A DNA stretch of 45,770 nt from Limnobacter sp. MED105 (GCF_000170915.1 NZ_ABCT01000019.1:1-45770), one strand, 5' to 3'. Numbered from the stretch's first letter, positions 1 to 8,753 are shown. Notes: generated by a model not told the origin, from the letters alone. Numbers and translations are program-made.

Positions 1-1482
1 ATCAACCTGAACACCAGCGACCCCACTGCCAATTTGTCGCTTGAATACATTCAGTCGATTGCCACCGGTATTCCGCTGTTGCCCAGCGAATTCGATGTAA
101 GCAAACACGATTGCATGGCCCGTTTTGGCGCCGACCTGCCGCGCTTGCCCGATTTTGAATTCGAGCCTTTTGTGCCCAGTGGCCAGTTTGCGCCCGAACC
201 CACGGCCGAAGCAGTTAAGGCCTTGTGTGAAGTGCCCCTGAAAGCCGGTGTGGTGAATGAAGCCGCAGCCCAGGTGAACTGCCCCGACCTGGCGCAGTAC
301 AACCTGTTTGCAAATGACCAGGACCCTGCCAGCAGACCCAACGGGCAGGGCATGCCGTATGTCCTGAACAGCAAACTGTTCAGTGATTATTCCATCAAAC
401 ACAGGGTGATGTTTATTCCGGAAGGCAAGCAGGCCCGCTTCCTGGAGGATGAGGAAAGCCGCGTGAATTCCACCATTGAATTCCCGGTTGGCACCATCAT
501 TGCCAAAACCTTCTCGTTTGTGGATCAACCCGCTGCACGCGAAACCCCTTATGAAACCCGCTTGTTGATCAAACGCCAGCGCACCGATGGGCAAAACTAT
601 TGGGAGGCGCTGGAGTACATTTGGCAAGATGCTGGCAATGGCAAACGCAAGGCGGTGCTCACCCAGTTTGGCGGCAGTGCTGCGGCTAGCTGGGATTATG
701 TGGACGTGGATTCTGGGAAACGCCAAACCGGCAGCACGGCCGCCTACATGTTCCCGAATGCCAGCCAGTGCGCCATTTGTCACAGCAACAACGATGTGGA
801 CCCAGGCTCAGCACCCATTGGCCCCAAACCACGCAATTTGAACCGGGCTTATCTGAATGAGTCGCCCATGTTCACAGGGCAGGCCCAACACCCGGTCAAT
901 GGTAAAAACCAGTTGAAGTTCATGTGTGAAACCGGCTTGATGAATGGTTGCCCCAGTAGTTTTAATCTGGATCAGCGGCAGGTGGCCACCAATGTGAACC
1001 ACATTCCGAAGTTCAACAACCCGGGTGATTCAGGCATGCCCGCCAATTCAAAAGGCGACATTGAAGCCCGTGCACGCGCTTACCTTGAAGTGAATTGTGC
1101 GCATTGCCACAACGTGAATGGTCAGGCCTCCAACACCGGTTTTTATGTGGATGTGTTCCGGGCAGTGGACAGCACCTACGGCATTTGTAAAAAGCCGACT
1201 GCCAGTGGTTCAGAAGGGCGGGGTACCCGCACCTACGACATTCACCCAGCCATGTCGAGCGACTCCATCGTGCCGTACCGCATGGGTCCAGAGGCCGTTG
1301 AACTTGCTGCGAAAATGCCGCCTTTGGCACGCAGCGTGGTACACACCGAGGGCGTGGCATTGATCAGCCAGTGGATTGATCAGGTCATTGATTCAAGCTA
1401 TGAAAACGCCGATGCCTGCCAAGAGGGCAACACCTCGGGCGGTGGTCTGCCCTTGATTGGAGGCCTTCCCCTGTTACCATAG
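1..1482 (+). CDS. SO2930/HNE_0200-type di-haem cytochrome c-like protein, 5' end outside the window
   Basis: The reading frame is open from base 1, so the true start lies upstream and only the C-terminal part is visible. Two CxxCH haem-binding motifs are present: CAICH at 769-783 and CAHCH at 1096-1110. Spacing and general sequence match the family known as SO2930 family di-haem c-type cytochrome (TIGR03806-like). Such proteins are exported and often sit next to a parallel beta-helix protein; that neighbour is not visible here. Function is not established; a periplasmic or outer-membrane-associated redox role is inferred from the haem motifs. A TTG at 34 is a possible start but is unlikely, because coding sequence continues upstream of it and no signal peptide follows it. 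The C-terminus is a Gly/Leu/Pro-rich tail. The next gene starts 4 bases after the stop. Confidence 0.8.
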   Translation: MNLNTSDPTANLSLEYIQSIATGIPLLPSEFDVSKHDCMARFGADLPRLPDFEFEPFVPSGQFAPEPTAEAVKALCEVPLKAGVVNEAAAQVNCPDLAQYNLFANDQDPASRPNGQGMPYVLNSKLFSDYSIKHRVMFIPEGKQARFLEDEESRVNSTIEFPVGTIIAKTFSFVDQPAARETPYETRLLIKRQRTDGQNYWEALEYIWQDAGNGKRKAVLTQFGGSAAASWDYVDVDSGKRQTGSTAAYMFPNASQCAICHSNNDVDPGSAPIGPKPRNLNRAYLNESPMFTGQAQHPVNGKNQLKFMCETGLMNGCPSSFNLDQRQVATNVNHIPKFNNPGDSGMPANSKGDIEARARAYLEVNCAHCHNVNGQASNTGFYVDVFRAVDSTYGICKKPTASGSEGRGTRTYDIHPAMSSDSIVPYRMGPEAVELAAKMPPLARSVVHTEGVALISQWIDQVIDSSYENADACQEGNTSGGGLPLIGGLPLLP

Positions 1483-1486
1483 CGGG

Positions 1487-2302
1487 ATGGAATTACTCAA
1501 AGACCCCACCGCTTTGTTTTTGTTCAAATTGGCCATCACCTTCGGGTTGATGGCCAGCGGTTTTTTTGTGAACCGGGCGCTGTCCTGGTCACTTCGCAAA
1601 CTTCACCCCTATCACCCTGAAAAAGCGCGTTCCCAACTGGTTTTCCTGAAAAACCTGGTTCGAATGGCTGTGTTTTTCTTGTTGATTTCGGTGTGGGCCT
1701 CGCAAATTACGGGTGCGTTTCTCAGTGTGGTGGCCATTGCCGGCGCGCTGATTATTACCGGCAAGGAAGTGGTGCTCAGCCTGTTGGGCTATGTGAATAT
1801 TTCACTGTCCAAGCCATTCAGAATTGGCGACTACATTGAAATAGGCACGCAAAACGGCCGGGTGATTGATATTGATTTGCTCAGCACCAAGCTGTTTGAA
1901 ATCGGTATGTCTGGTAAATACACTGGCCGCCGCCTTGCGGTGCCCAATGCACTGGTGTTGACCCAAACCATCAAGCATTTGTCGATGCTGGGCAAGTTCA
2001 GCTTGTACACGATTGAAATTATTTTGCCTTTTAAGGCCGACACGGCCCGGGCTGAGCAAGTTGCATTGGAAGTGGCCAATGCTGTTTCCGCCAGTTGGGT
2101 GGAAGAGGCAGACCAGTATTTCGACCGCATCGAAGTGTCGGAATTCGTCGATTTGCCCAGTGCAAAACCCGAGGTGTTTTGGCAGGCCTACAATGAACTT
2201 GCCCACAAAATGATTGTTCGCCTGGCTTGTCCGCTCGAAAAGCGTGGCGATGCAGAGCAGGCAATTTACAAGGGTTTTTGGCGCGAGTTCGGCCCCGTGT
2301 AG
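1487..2302 (+). CDS. Small MscS-family mechanosensitive channel protein
   Basis: A 271-residue protein of the MscS family, predicted to sit in the inner membrane. Hydrophobic segments lie at about residues 8-28 and 55-95. The second corresponds to the pore-lining region and is followed by the MscS beta-domain signature around SLSKPFRIGDYIEIG. The ATG at 1487 is preferred over the in-frame TTG at 1457, because the TTG lies inside the end of the upstream gene and the ATG is followed directly by the first membrane segment. The Shine-Dalgarno match is poor, so coupling to the upstream gene is possible. The likely role is release of small solutes on hypo-osmotic shock, a family-level inference. 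It is a short MscS form without large N-terminal extensions. Confidence 0.85.
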   Translation: MELLKDPTALFLFKLAITFGLMASGFFVNRALSWSLRKLHPYHPEKARSQLVFLKNLVRMAVFFLLISVWASQITGAFLSVVAIAGALIITGKEVVLSLLGYVNISLSKPFRIGDYIEIGTQNGRVIDIDLLSTKLFEIGMSGKYTGRRLAVPNALVLTQTIKHLSMLGKFSLYTIEIILPFKADTARAEQVALEVANAVSASWVEEADQYFDRIEVSEFVDLPSAKPEVFWQAYNELAHKMIVRLACPLEKRGDAEQAIYKGFWREFGPV

Positions 2303-2382
2303 GCTGGTGTTGGATTCGGGAACCTCTTGCAGCGGTGGTGAGTCTATTGGGCGAGACTATGAAATACAACGAAGGGACACTC

Positions 2383-3000
2383 ATGACAAAGTTCGAAGTT
2401 CGATCCGTGTGGGGCAAACTTGCCGCTACTGCCGTAGCCGCGTTGTTTGCTACCACTGCCATGGCGCATGGCAGCGATGGCCATTCGCACGATCATGGAA
2501 AGGCCAGCAGTCGACACAATGATGCTGCACATGTACATGGCCAGGGCGAACTTGAAATTGTTCAGGATGGCAACGGCCTGTTCATCAGCCTGTCTTCCCC
2601 GCTTGAAAATGTGTTGGGGTTTGAACGAGCGCCCAAAACAGATGCTGAGAAGGTGAAGGCCCGTCGGGTAGTTTCATTGCTGAAAGCCAATGGCCTGTTT
2701 GCCTTTTCACCCGAAGCACAGTGCAAACGCACTGGTCACAAGTTGTACTCTGAAATTCTGAATCCCCACTCCCATGGTGCGGCAGATGATCATCAGCATC
2801 ACGAGGATGCCAGCGGGCATTCCGACTTTCGGGCCTCTTATGAATTCGAATGCGAGCAGCCTGCCAAACTCAAGGTGATCGATGTGCGCGTCTTTCGACA
2901 GTTTTCCGGATTCGAAAAAATTGAAGTGCAGGCCTTGTTTCCGAAGGGACAGGTTGGCGCAAGCCTCACCCCCAAACAGAGCACATTGGTGGTGCAATGA
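2383..3000 (+). CDS. zrgA: DUF2796 / ZrgA-like His-rich periplasmic zinc-binding protein
   Basis: A 205-residue exported protein. Residues 1-28 form a signal peptide with likely cleavage after ATTAMA, leaving a mature N-terminus very rich in His (about residues 29-55). A second His cluster occurs at about 127-146. This pattern and the overall sequence match the DUF2796/ZrgA family, whose Vibrio cholerae member belongs to the ZrgABCDE zinc-uptake system. The ATG at 2383 is chosen because GAAGGGA lies 5 bases upstream and the signal peptide begins there; longer in-frame extensions to 2359 or 2227 lack such support. The stop overlaps the start of the ABC ATPase gene in an ATGA arrangement, indicating one operon. 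Zinc binding and delivery are inferred from the family and the His clusters. I saw no convincing Zur box upstream. Confidence 0.8.
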   Translation: MTKFEVRSVWGKLAATAVAALFATTAMAHGSDGHSHDHGKASSRHNDAAHVHGQGELEIVQDGNGLFISLSSPLENVLGFERAPKTDAEKVKARRVVSLLKANGLFAFSPEAQCKRTGHKLYSEILNPHSHGAADDHQHHEDASGHSDFRASYEFECEQPAKLKVIDVRVFRQFSGFEKIEVQALFPKGQVGASLTPKQSTLVVQ

Positions 3001-3680
3001 CCTTGGCAGTACTCCACTGCAACAACCTTGTATTCAAATACGCAAGCAGCGGATTTGAACTAAGAATTCCAGAGTTTTCCATGCAGGCCGGGGACACTGT
3101 GTTTCTGGAAGGTAACAGTGGCAGTGGAAAAAGCACATTGCTGAACTTGATGGCAGGCGTGTTGTTGCCACAAAGCGGCCATGTCAGTTTGATGGGTCAA
3201 AACCTAAGCGCTTTGTCCGCCAGCCGATGCGATTCGCTTCGGGTGGATCACATTGGTTTTCTGTTTCAGCAATTCAATTTGTTGAGTTATTTGAGTGTGC
3301 TGGACAACGTCACTTTGCCCTGCAAGTTTTCAAAGCGCCGCAAGCAAAACGCCATGGCGCAAGCTGGCACTGTGCGGCAGGCCGCTGAGCGGTTGTTGAA
3401 CGGCCTGGGCATGGGCAAGTATCTGGATCAACCCGTGTCTACCTTGTCGGTTGGGCAGCAGCAGCGCGTGGCCGCTGCCCGAGCCTTGATCGGCCAGCCC
3501 GATCTGATTATTGCCGACGAACCCACTTCAGCACTGGATGCCGGCCACCAAGCCCAGTTTGTTCAATTGTTGCTAGCACAGGCCGCTGAACAAAACACGG
3601 CCGTATTGTTGGTCAGTCACGATCCCAATTTGGCGCAGCACTGCGCAAAACGCCAGCACATGGGGCAGTGGCAAGCATGA
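2997..3680 (+). CDS. ABC transporter ATP-binding protein of the Zrg-like unit
   Basis: A 227-residue ABC ATPase. The Walker A motif GNSGSGKST is at residues 39-47, the Q-loop near FLFQQFN at about 89-95, the signature LSVGQQQR at 150-157, the Walker B LIIADEP at 170-176 and the H-loop VSHD near the C-terminus. It is of the LolD/MacB-ATPase type by size and by pairing with an FtsX-like permease. Its start overlaps the stop of the ZrgA-like gene and its stop overlaps the next start (ATGA), so the three genes are translationally coupled. It should energise the permease encoded next. The exact transported species is unknown; zinc is inferred from context. Confidence 0.9.
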   Translation: MTLAVLHCNNLVFKYASSGFELRIPEFSMQAGDTVFLEGNSGSGKSTLLNLMAGVLLPQSGHVSLMGQNLSALSASRCDSLRVDHIGFLFQQFNLLSYLSVLDNVTLPCKFSKRRKQNAMAQAGTVRQAAERLLNGLGMGKYLDQPVSTLSVGQQQRVAAARALIGQPDLIIADEPTSALDAGHQAQFVQLLLAQAAEQNTAVLLVSHDPNLAQHCAKRQHMGQWQA

Positions 3681-4975
3681 TTCAAACACTCTTTTTGTTG
3701 GCCAGTCGAAGCGCCTGGAGCCGCAAGGGCAGCCTGTTGCTGTTGTTGCTCAGTGTGATCACTTCGACTTGTCTGTTGCTGGGCATTGATTTGGCCCGGC
3801 AAAGTGCCAAGGCCAGTTTTTCGAATGCAGTGGCAGGCACTGATTTGATTGTCGGTGCGCAAACAAGCCCGGTTTCTCTGTTGCTCTACAGCGTGTTTCG
3901 AATTGGCCAGGCCACGCGCAATGTGCCTTATGCCGAGTTCGAGCGGTTGGAACAAGACCCCCGCGTGAAGTCGGCGTTGCCGATTGCGCTGGGCGATTCT
4001 TACCAAGGGTTTGCCGTGGTGGGCACCAAGGCCGTTTATTTCGATCGGTTTTTGTACGGCGCACGGCAAAATCTGCAATTTGCACAGGGCCGGGCTTTTG
4101 AAGACTACACCGTTGGAAAACCAGCCGCCGTATTGTTTGAAGCCGTATTGGGCGCCGAGGTAGCCAAACGCTTGAATCACAAGGTGGGCGACAAAATCGC
4201 ATTAAGCCACGGCATGCAAATTCAACAAACTGATCCCAGTCATGCGGACAAACCTTTTACTGTGGTGGGTGTGTTGCAAGCCACTGGCACCCCGGTGGAT
4301 CAAAGTGTTCACATCAGCCTGGCGGGCATGGAGGCCATTCACGTGGATTGGGCCGCTGGCGTACCAGTACCAGGTGCTGAAATTCCGGCTGAATATGTAA
4401 CCAAGTTCAATTTGCAGCCCAAGTCGGTTACCGCAGTGTTGATTGGTTTGAACAACCGGGCGGGTGTTTTTCGCATGCAGCGTGAACTTGAAAACAGGCC
4501 CGATGCTGCGCTTAGCGCGATTTTGCCAGGCGTGGCCTTGAGCACCTTGTGGCAAACCGTGGGTGTGGTTGAGCGGGTGTTGTTGTTTGTGGCAGCGCTG
4601 GTGGCTGTGGTTAGTGCATTGGGGCTGACCAGTGTGATGCTGGTGACTCTCGGGCAGCGCAGGCGCGAACTGGCCGTGTTGCGTTCAACGGGTGCCGGGC
4701 CGCGCACGGTGTTTGGTTTGTTGTTTCTTGAAAGCGCTTTGGTGATGTGGGTGGGGGTTGCCTTGGGTGTATTGGCACTTGCGCTGTGCGGTGCTGCACT
4801 TGCGCCCTGGGTTCAGGCACAATTTGGTTTGCAACTCGTGAGCGTGGGTGAACTTGGCGCGGGTTTGTTGGCGGTCGTTGCCTTTGCTGCTTTTGGCAGC
4901 CTGTTAGGACTGGTGCCTGCATTTCAGGCTTATCGAAACCAGTTGCAAGATGGGTTAAACCCCAAAACAAATTGA
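3677..4975 (+). CDS. FtsX/MacB-like ABC transporter permease of the Zrg-like unit
   Basis: A 432-residue inner-membrane permease. It has one N-terminal membrane segment at about residues 17-40, a large periplasmic domain at about 45-290, and three C-terminal membrane segments between about 295 and 425. This is the topology of the FtsX/MacB/LolC fold. The ATG at 3677 overlaps the ATPase stop; the in-frame GTG at 3668 is less likely. Permeases of this type usually drive mechanical work in the periplasm or lipoprotein and substrate extraction, not classical channel import, so its pairing with a zinc-binding protein is notable. The DUF3299 gene follows after 33 bases. Confidence 0.87.
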   Translation: MIQTLFLLASRSAWSRKGSLLLLLLSVITSTCLLLGIDLARQSAKASFSNAVAGTDLIVGAQTSPVSLLLYSVFRIGQATRNVPYAEFERLEQDPRVKSALPIALGDSYQGFAVVGTKAVYFDRFLYGARQNLQFAQGRAFEDYTVGKPAAVLFEAVLGAEVAKRLNHKVGDKIALSHGMQIQQTDPSHADKPFTVVGVLQATGTPVDQSVHISLAGMEAIHVDWAAGVPVPGAEIPAEYVTKFNLQPKSVTAVLIGLNNRAGVFRMQRELENRPDAALSAILPGVALSTLWQTVGVVERVLLFVAALVAVVSALGLTSVMLVTLGQRRRELAVLRSTGAGPRTVFGLLFLESALVMWVGVALGVLALALCGAALAPWVQAQFGLQLVSVGELGAGLLAVVAFAAFGSLLGLVPAFQAYRNQLQDGLNPKTN

Positions 4976-5008
4976 TTCGAAATCAAGTAATTTGCAGGTG
5001 TGTTGTTC

Positions 5009-5704
5009 ATGAAAATTGGCAAAGTGATTGTGATGGTTGTTGCGGTGGTGGTACTGACCGCGCTGGGCTATGGCCTTGCCTCCTGGTTTCTGGGCAAACC
5101 TGCCCAAAATGCGGAAGGTGCTACCCAACTGGAGCAAACACTGGCCCAACTTTCAAGCGAAACAGCCTCGACTGACAGCGAATACGCTGTTGGAGACCGG
5201 CTCACTGGCAGTGCCGACAAAGGCGGAAAGAAAGCTGCAGTATTCGACCCCGCATTTCCCGAATTGCAGTGGGACAATTTGATGCCCGCCGATTGGGACC
5301 CCATGGCTGCATTTCGTGGCATGAACATCGCTGAGTTGCAGGACAACGACCCCAAAGCCCAAGAGGCCCTCGACAAAATGCGCAAGGCCTGGAATGATGC
5401 CCCGGTAAACCCTGCCTACACCGGAAAAAAGGTGCGCATCCCTGGGTTTGCCATCCCGATCGAGCAAAGCGAGAAGGGCGTGGATGAACTTTTGCTGGTG
5501 CCGTATTTTGGCGCCTGCATTCACACACCGCCGCCACCAGCCAACCAGATCATTCATGTCAAATTGAGCGAACCTCAGCCTGCAGTGGGCGCAATGCAGG
5601 CTTACTGGGTTTGGGGCGAGTTGACTGCAAGCAAGTTCAGCAGCGAACTTGGCGACGCAGCCTATTTACTGAACGCCACAGGCATACAGCCCTACGAAGA
5701 CTGA
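5009..5704 (+). CDS. DUF3299 domain protein, membrane-anchored, last gene of the Zrg-like unit
   Basis: A 231-residue protein with an N-terminal signal-anchor or signal peptide (hydrophobic residues about 7-27) and a C-terminal DUF3299 domain. The family hallmark VPYFGACIHTPPPPANQ is at about residues 168-184; its Cys-His and Pro-rich segment is strongly conserved and could bind a metal. The ATG at 5009 is preferred over the GTG at 5000 because AGGTG ends about 8 bases upstream of it. DUF3299 proteins recur beside ZrgA-like and FtsX-like ABC genes, which supports a shared function in metal homeostasis. The biochemical role is not known. No terminator is evident after the stop. Confidence 0.8.
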   Translation: MKIGKVIVMVVAVVVLTALGYGLASWFLGKPAQNAEGATQLEQTLAQLSSETASTDSEYAVGDRLTGSADKGGKKAAVFDPAFPELQWDNLMPADWDPMAAFRGMNIAELQDNDPKAQEALDKMRKAWNDAPVNPAYTGKKVRIPGFAIPIEQSEKGVDELLLVPYFGACIHTPPPPANQIIHVKLSEPQPAVGAMQAYWVWGELTASKFSSELGDAAYLLNATGIQPYED

Positions 5705-5744
5705 ATTCGCCGCTGAATTAGTAAAAACCCCTCTATTTTTATCG

Positions 5745-5773
5745 TTGACAGCGCGGCATCATGCCCATACCTT
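5745..5773 (+). promoter_or_regulatory. Possible sigma70-type promoter for the hydrolase gene
   Basis: A perfect -35 hexamer TTGACA lies at 5745-5750. With a 17-base gap the -10 would be TACCTT at 5768-5773, which is a weak match. It lies in the 135-base gap upstream of the alpha/beta hydrolase gene. Confidence 0.3.
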
Positions 5774-5806
5774 TACATCACTCGATGTTACAGTCGATAA
5801 AACAAA

Positions 5807-5816
5807 CAAACGTTTG
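5807..5816. promoter_or_regulatory. 10-bp palindrome CAAACGTTTG upstream of the hydrolase gene
   Basis: A perfect palindrome lies between the candidate promoter and the GGAGG ribosome-binding site of the hydrolase gene. The position fits a repressor operator. It is short enough to be chance and no regulator is adjacent. Confidence 0.25.
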
Positions 5817-5839
5817 ATTTACACCGGAGGTTATGATTC

Positions 5840-6826
5840 ATGGGCAATGTAAGCACTGGCACGGAGTTCGCCGGAATGCACCATCTTGAGCTTGCATTTC
5901 TAGACGATGTTGCTCCGAAGTACCTGAGCCTGGCTCGTCCGCCACATGGCCTGAAGATTCGCCAATGGAAAAACCGCAGTGCGGTACCTTTGATCAATAG
6001 GCTGCATGCCGGTTTATCTGGCCTTAAACGCCAGCAGGCCACCGTACTTGATCATGAACTGGTGTGGCTGGAGGGCGGTAACCCCGAAGGAACACCCGTG
6101 GTGTTGCTGCATGGTTTTGCATCGAATAAGGAAAACTGGTTGTCACTGGTGCCCTTTCTGTTGAAACAGCACCGTTTGTTTGTTCTGGATTTGCCGGGCT
6201 GGGGAGAAAGCCAGTTCAATGCCAACGTGCCCTATGGGCTGGACGACCAAGTGGCCCGTGTGGCTTCCTGGATTGAAAACCATGTGCCGGGCAAAGCCCA
6301 TGTGGTAGGTAACTCCGTGGGGGGTTTGGTGTCTGCCTTGTTGGCGGGCCGGCATGCGAATCTGGTTCAAACCTTGTGCTTGATGAACCCGGCGGGCGGC
6401 AAGGGCAGTGACCACACCCGATTCGAGGCTGGCTTGAAAGAAGGTCGTAACCCTATGATTGTTGAAAGCCTGGCTGGTGCACACACACTGATGAGCCTGG
6501 CCATCCACAACCGAGCCATTGCACTGGCCCTGGCCCCTGTCATGGCGCAAGACCTGATTAATCGCCGCCATGTCAACCGACACCTGTTTCATCAAATGTT
6601 CGTGAACGCGCCCAACCCCAATGGTCCAGGCATGTCCGCCACACAGGCGCCTACCTTGATCATGTGGGGCAAAGAAGACCGACTTGTACATTACACCGGC
6701 GCTTATACCTACCAGGCCATTATTCCTCATGCGGATGTGTTACTTTTTGACGGCGTGGGGCACTTGCCCATGGTTGAAATTCCGATCCGCACGGCCAAGG
6801 CCTTGCAGGAGTTTTGGACGGCTTGA
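5840..6826 (+). CDS. Alpha/beta-fold hydrolase
   Basis: A 328-residue alpha/beta hydrolase with a readable catalytic triad: nucleophile Ser159 in GNSVGG, acid Asp280 in WGKED and base His308 in GVGHLP. The oxyanion-hole HG motif is at residues 91-92. A lid region lies at about 185-265. The start is supported by GGAGG at 5826-5830. The N-terminal 70 residues precede the core fold and are not recognised. No signal peptide is evident, so a cytoplasmic esterase, lipase or ester/amide hydrolase role is inferred; the substrate cannot be told from sequence. A small lipoprotein gene follows 21 bases downstream and shares the terminator at 7163-7188. Confidence 0.88.
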   Translation: MGNVSTGTEFAGMHHLELAFLDDVAPKYLSLARPPHGLKIRQWKNRSAVPLINRLHAGLSGLKRQQATVLDHELVWLEGGNPEGTPVVLLHGFASNKENWLSLVPFLLKQHRLFVLDLPGWGESQFNANVPYGLDDQVARVASWIENHVPGKAHVVGNSVGGLVSALLAGRHANLVQTLCLMNPAGGKGSDHTRFEAGLKEGRNPMIVESLAGAHTLMSLAIHNRAIALALAPVMAQDLINRRHVNRHLFHQMFVNAPNPNGPGMSATQAPTLIMWGKEDRLVHYTGAYTYQAIIPHADVLLFDGVGHLPMVEIPIRTAKALQEFWTA

Positions 6827-6847
6827 TCTAGATAGGGGATTTGAAGC

Positions 6848-7141
6848 ATGAACATTCATAAAGCTTGCATCATGCTGGGTTTGCTCGGTTTGTTGACGGC
6901 ATGTGGTAACAACCTGGATGGTGTTTACAAAGATGACCTGGGTTTGCAGAAATATGAGTTTCAGGGTAACGGCACGGTATATGTGTCTACCATGGGTGTA
7001 ACCCGCGAAGCTGCTTATGTGGTTGAAGACAAAAAAGTGAAAATCACCAGCGATGGTGAAACCACTATTTACGATCTGAATGAGGACGGCACCATAAAAG
7101 GGCCCCTTGGTATGACATTAAGGCCTTCCGCAGCCCAATAA
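6848..7141 (+). CDS. Small predicted lipoprotein
   Basis: A 97-residue protein with a lipoprotein signal peptide. Basic residues at the N-terminus precede a hydrophobic stretch (about 9-17) and the lipobox LLTAC, with the acylated Cys at about residue 19. The mature part is about 79 residues, acidic and predicted to be beta-rich, resembling small single-domain lipoproteins of the START/DUF-type with a G-x-Y-x repeat character. I do not recognise a named family. It is co-oriented with the hydrolase and is followed by an intrinsic terminator. Membrane attachment is a firm inference; function is unknown. Confidence 0.8.
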   Translation: MNIHKACIMLGLLGLLTACGNNLDGVYKDDLGLQKYEFQGNGTVYVSTMGVTREAAYVVEDKKVKITSDGETTIYDLNEDGTIKGPLGMTLRPSAAQ

Positions 7142-7162
7142 AGTTCTCAGCGAATTTCCCCC

Positions 7163-7188
7163 AAACCCGCTCCTGCAGCGGGTTTTTT
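7163..7188 (+). terminator. Intrinsic terminator after the lipoprotein gene
   Basis: A perfect 9-bp stem (AAACCCGCT at 7163-7171 pairing with 7177-7185), a 5-base loop and a run of T to 7188. It separates the hydrolase/lipoprotein unit from the chemosensory operon. Confidence 0.9.
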
Positions 7189-7365
7189 ACATTTGTTCAC
7201 ACAGTTCACCTTTTTTAGCATTCCCCCAAGTGCATTAACCCAATATTGGCCCCCTTTTCCGTTTCTTTTCTCCCTATTGCCCACATGGGTATCAGCGCAA
7301 ACTTTATTTAAGCGTGAAATATTCAAGTTCACTGCGTTTAACAAAGTGGTCCTATGGAGGCCTTT

Positions 7366-7554
7366 ATGCGCAGCACCCTGATCGAATTCCTGCAAGTTCT
7401 CCATCACTGGGTGGCCACCGCTTACCTCACTGTTCATGGCGCTTTTTGCAATGGATGGTATGAGGCATTCGAGTCTTCCCCCGCACCCATTGAACCCGCA
7501 GTGTGCCCAGTCAAACAACTGATAGGAATTTCTGTTCATGAAAAAACACAATAA
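7366..7554 (+). CDS. Hypothetical 62-residue protein ahead of the chemosensory operon
   Basis: A small ORF starting at the ATG at 7366, with GGAGG 5 bases upstream (7356-7360), an excellent ribosome-binding site. It ends at 7554, overlapping the MCP start at 7538 by 17 bases, which would fit translational coupling. The protein is rich in His, Trp and aromatic residues and has two Cys. I recognise no family. It may be a real small protein or a leader ORF that tunes MCP translation. The region 7189-7365 before it is non-coding, AT-richer than the genes, and shows no promoter I can call with confidence. Confidence 0.4.
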   Translation: MRSTLIEFLQVLHHWVATAYLTVHGAFCNGWYEAFESSPAPIEPAVCPVKQLIGISVHEKTQ

Positions 7555-8731
7555 AAATGCACTGCACTACCAGGCTTTGGTGCCCATGGGCTTGATTGCC
7601 GCATCAGTCGGAATTCTGGTGTTGGGTGCATTCATTCAAAACAGTGTGTGGCCGCTGGCCTTTGGCAGCGCCGCGCTGTTGTTGTGTGCGTTGGCCATTC
7701 ATGAAATGGGCAAGAAGCAGCAACTTGCCTTGCAGGCAGAAATTGATGCCTTGTCTTCAACAGTGACCGAGTTGAGCAAAACAGACGTTGAAAAAGCAGA
7801 GTTGGGTCATTTGGCTGACATGTGGGTGCCCACGCTGAACAGCCAGCTGAGCACTGCGAATTCGCAGATGGAAATGGGCATTGTGAACCTGGCCGAAGCC
7901 TTCTCCGAAATTCACAGCAAGCTGAATGACACCGTGAGCGTGGCTGCAGGTGCCGCGCATGTTTTGGGTAACACCTCCAGCGGCAATGGTTTGGCGGATC
8001 ACGTGGCACAAAGCCTCAATGGCATGTTGAGCAGCATTCGAAATTCATTCGATGAGAAGGCCACCATCATGCAAGAGGTGAAAGGCTTTATTTCCTCGAC
8101 AGAAGAGTTGGCCAAGATGGCTGCATCCGTCGAGAACCTGGCTGCGCGCACCAATCTGCTGGCGCTGAATGCCGCCATTGAGGCAGCCCGGGCCGGTGAA
8201 GATGGCCGAGGCTTTTCGATTGTTGCCGACGAAGTTCGCAAGCTCTCGATGTTGTCTGCTGAAACCGGTGTGAAGATTCGCGAGCGGGTGCAACTGATTG
8301 CCTCTGCTGCAAAAAAAGCGGGCGACGGTGCCGCGCGCATGGAAAGCAGTGATGAAAAGGTACTCAGCCAGGCCAGTGAAACCTTGAGTGGTGTAGTGGA
8401 GCAATTCGAGCAAGTCACCGTACCTCTGCACCAAGCCAGCGAGCAGATTATCGCCAACACCAATCAGGTTTCCTCCAGTTTGAACAACGCAGTGGTGCAT
8501 TTTCAGTTTCAAGACCGTGTGTCTCAAATTCTTGGGCATGTGCAAGACAGCTTGAGCCAGGTGAAAAGCCAATTGAATACGGGCCTGGAGGCCTTGAACG
8601 TGGCCGCGCTGATGCATGAACTTGAACGCAAATACACCATGGCCGAAGAGCGTGTGAACCACAGCGGCAAAGGCAGCGCCAGCGCTACTGCCAAGCCCGC
8701 TGCCAGCAGCGATGAACTGACTTTTTTCTAA
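7538..8731 (+). CDS. Membrane MCP-like chemoreceptor without a periplasmic sensor domain
   Basis: A 397-residue methyl-accepting chemotaxis-type protein. Two membrane segments lie at about residues 13-33 and 36-52 with only a few residues between them, so there is no extracytoplasmic ligand domain. A coiled coil follows, then the MCP hairpin tip around residues 200-235 ([15 protein letters not shown]). Kinase-control helices flank the tip. The protein ends in SSDELTFF. It is the first large gene of the che operon, so it probably signals to the CheA encoded downstream. It may sense the membrane or cytoplasmic state, or act as a helper in receptor arrays. The weak Shine-Dalgarno AGGA is about 11 bases upstream. 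Confidence 0.88.
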   Translation: MKKHNKNALHYQALVPMGLIAASVGILVLGAFIQNSVWPLAFGSAALLLCALAIHEMGKKQQLALQAEIDALSSTVTELSKTDVEKAELGHLADMWVPTLNSQLSTANSQMEMGIVNLAEAFSEIHSKLNDTVSVAAGAAHVLGNTSSGNGLADHVAQSLNGMLSSIRNSFDEKATIMQEVKGFISSTEELAKMAASVENLAARTNLLALNAAIEAARAGEDGRGFSIVADEVRKLSMLSAETGVKIRERVQLIASAAKKAGDGAARMESSDEKVLSQASETLSGVVEQFEQVTVPLHQASEQIIANTNQVSSSLNNAVVHFQFQDRVSQILGHVQDSLSQVKSQLNTGLEALNVAALMHELERKYTMAEERVNHSGKGSASATAKPAASSDELTFF

Positions 8732-8753
8732 ACATCAGAGAACGAGAACCTGT

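Noticed and set aside
1457-1486. TTG start that would extend the MscS-like protein by ten residues
   Set aside because: It lies inside the preceding gene and adds a segment without family similarity; the ATG at 1487 fits better.
2303-2382. Searched for a Zur box upstream of the zrgA-like gene
   Set aside because: No TGTTATA-type palindrome was visible; regulation by zinc cannot be claimed from this sequence.
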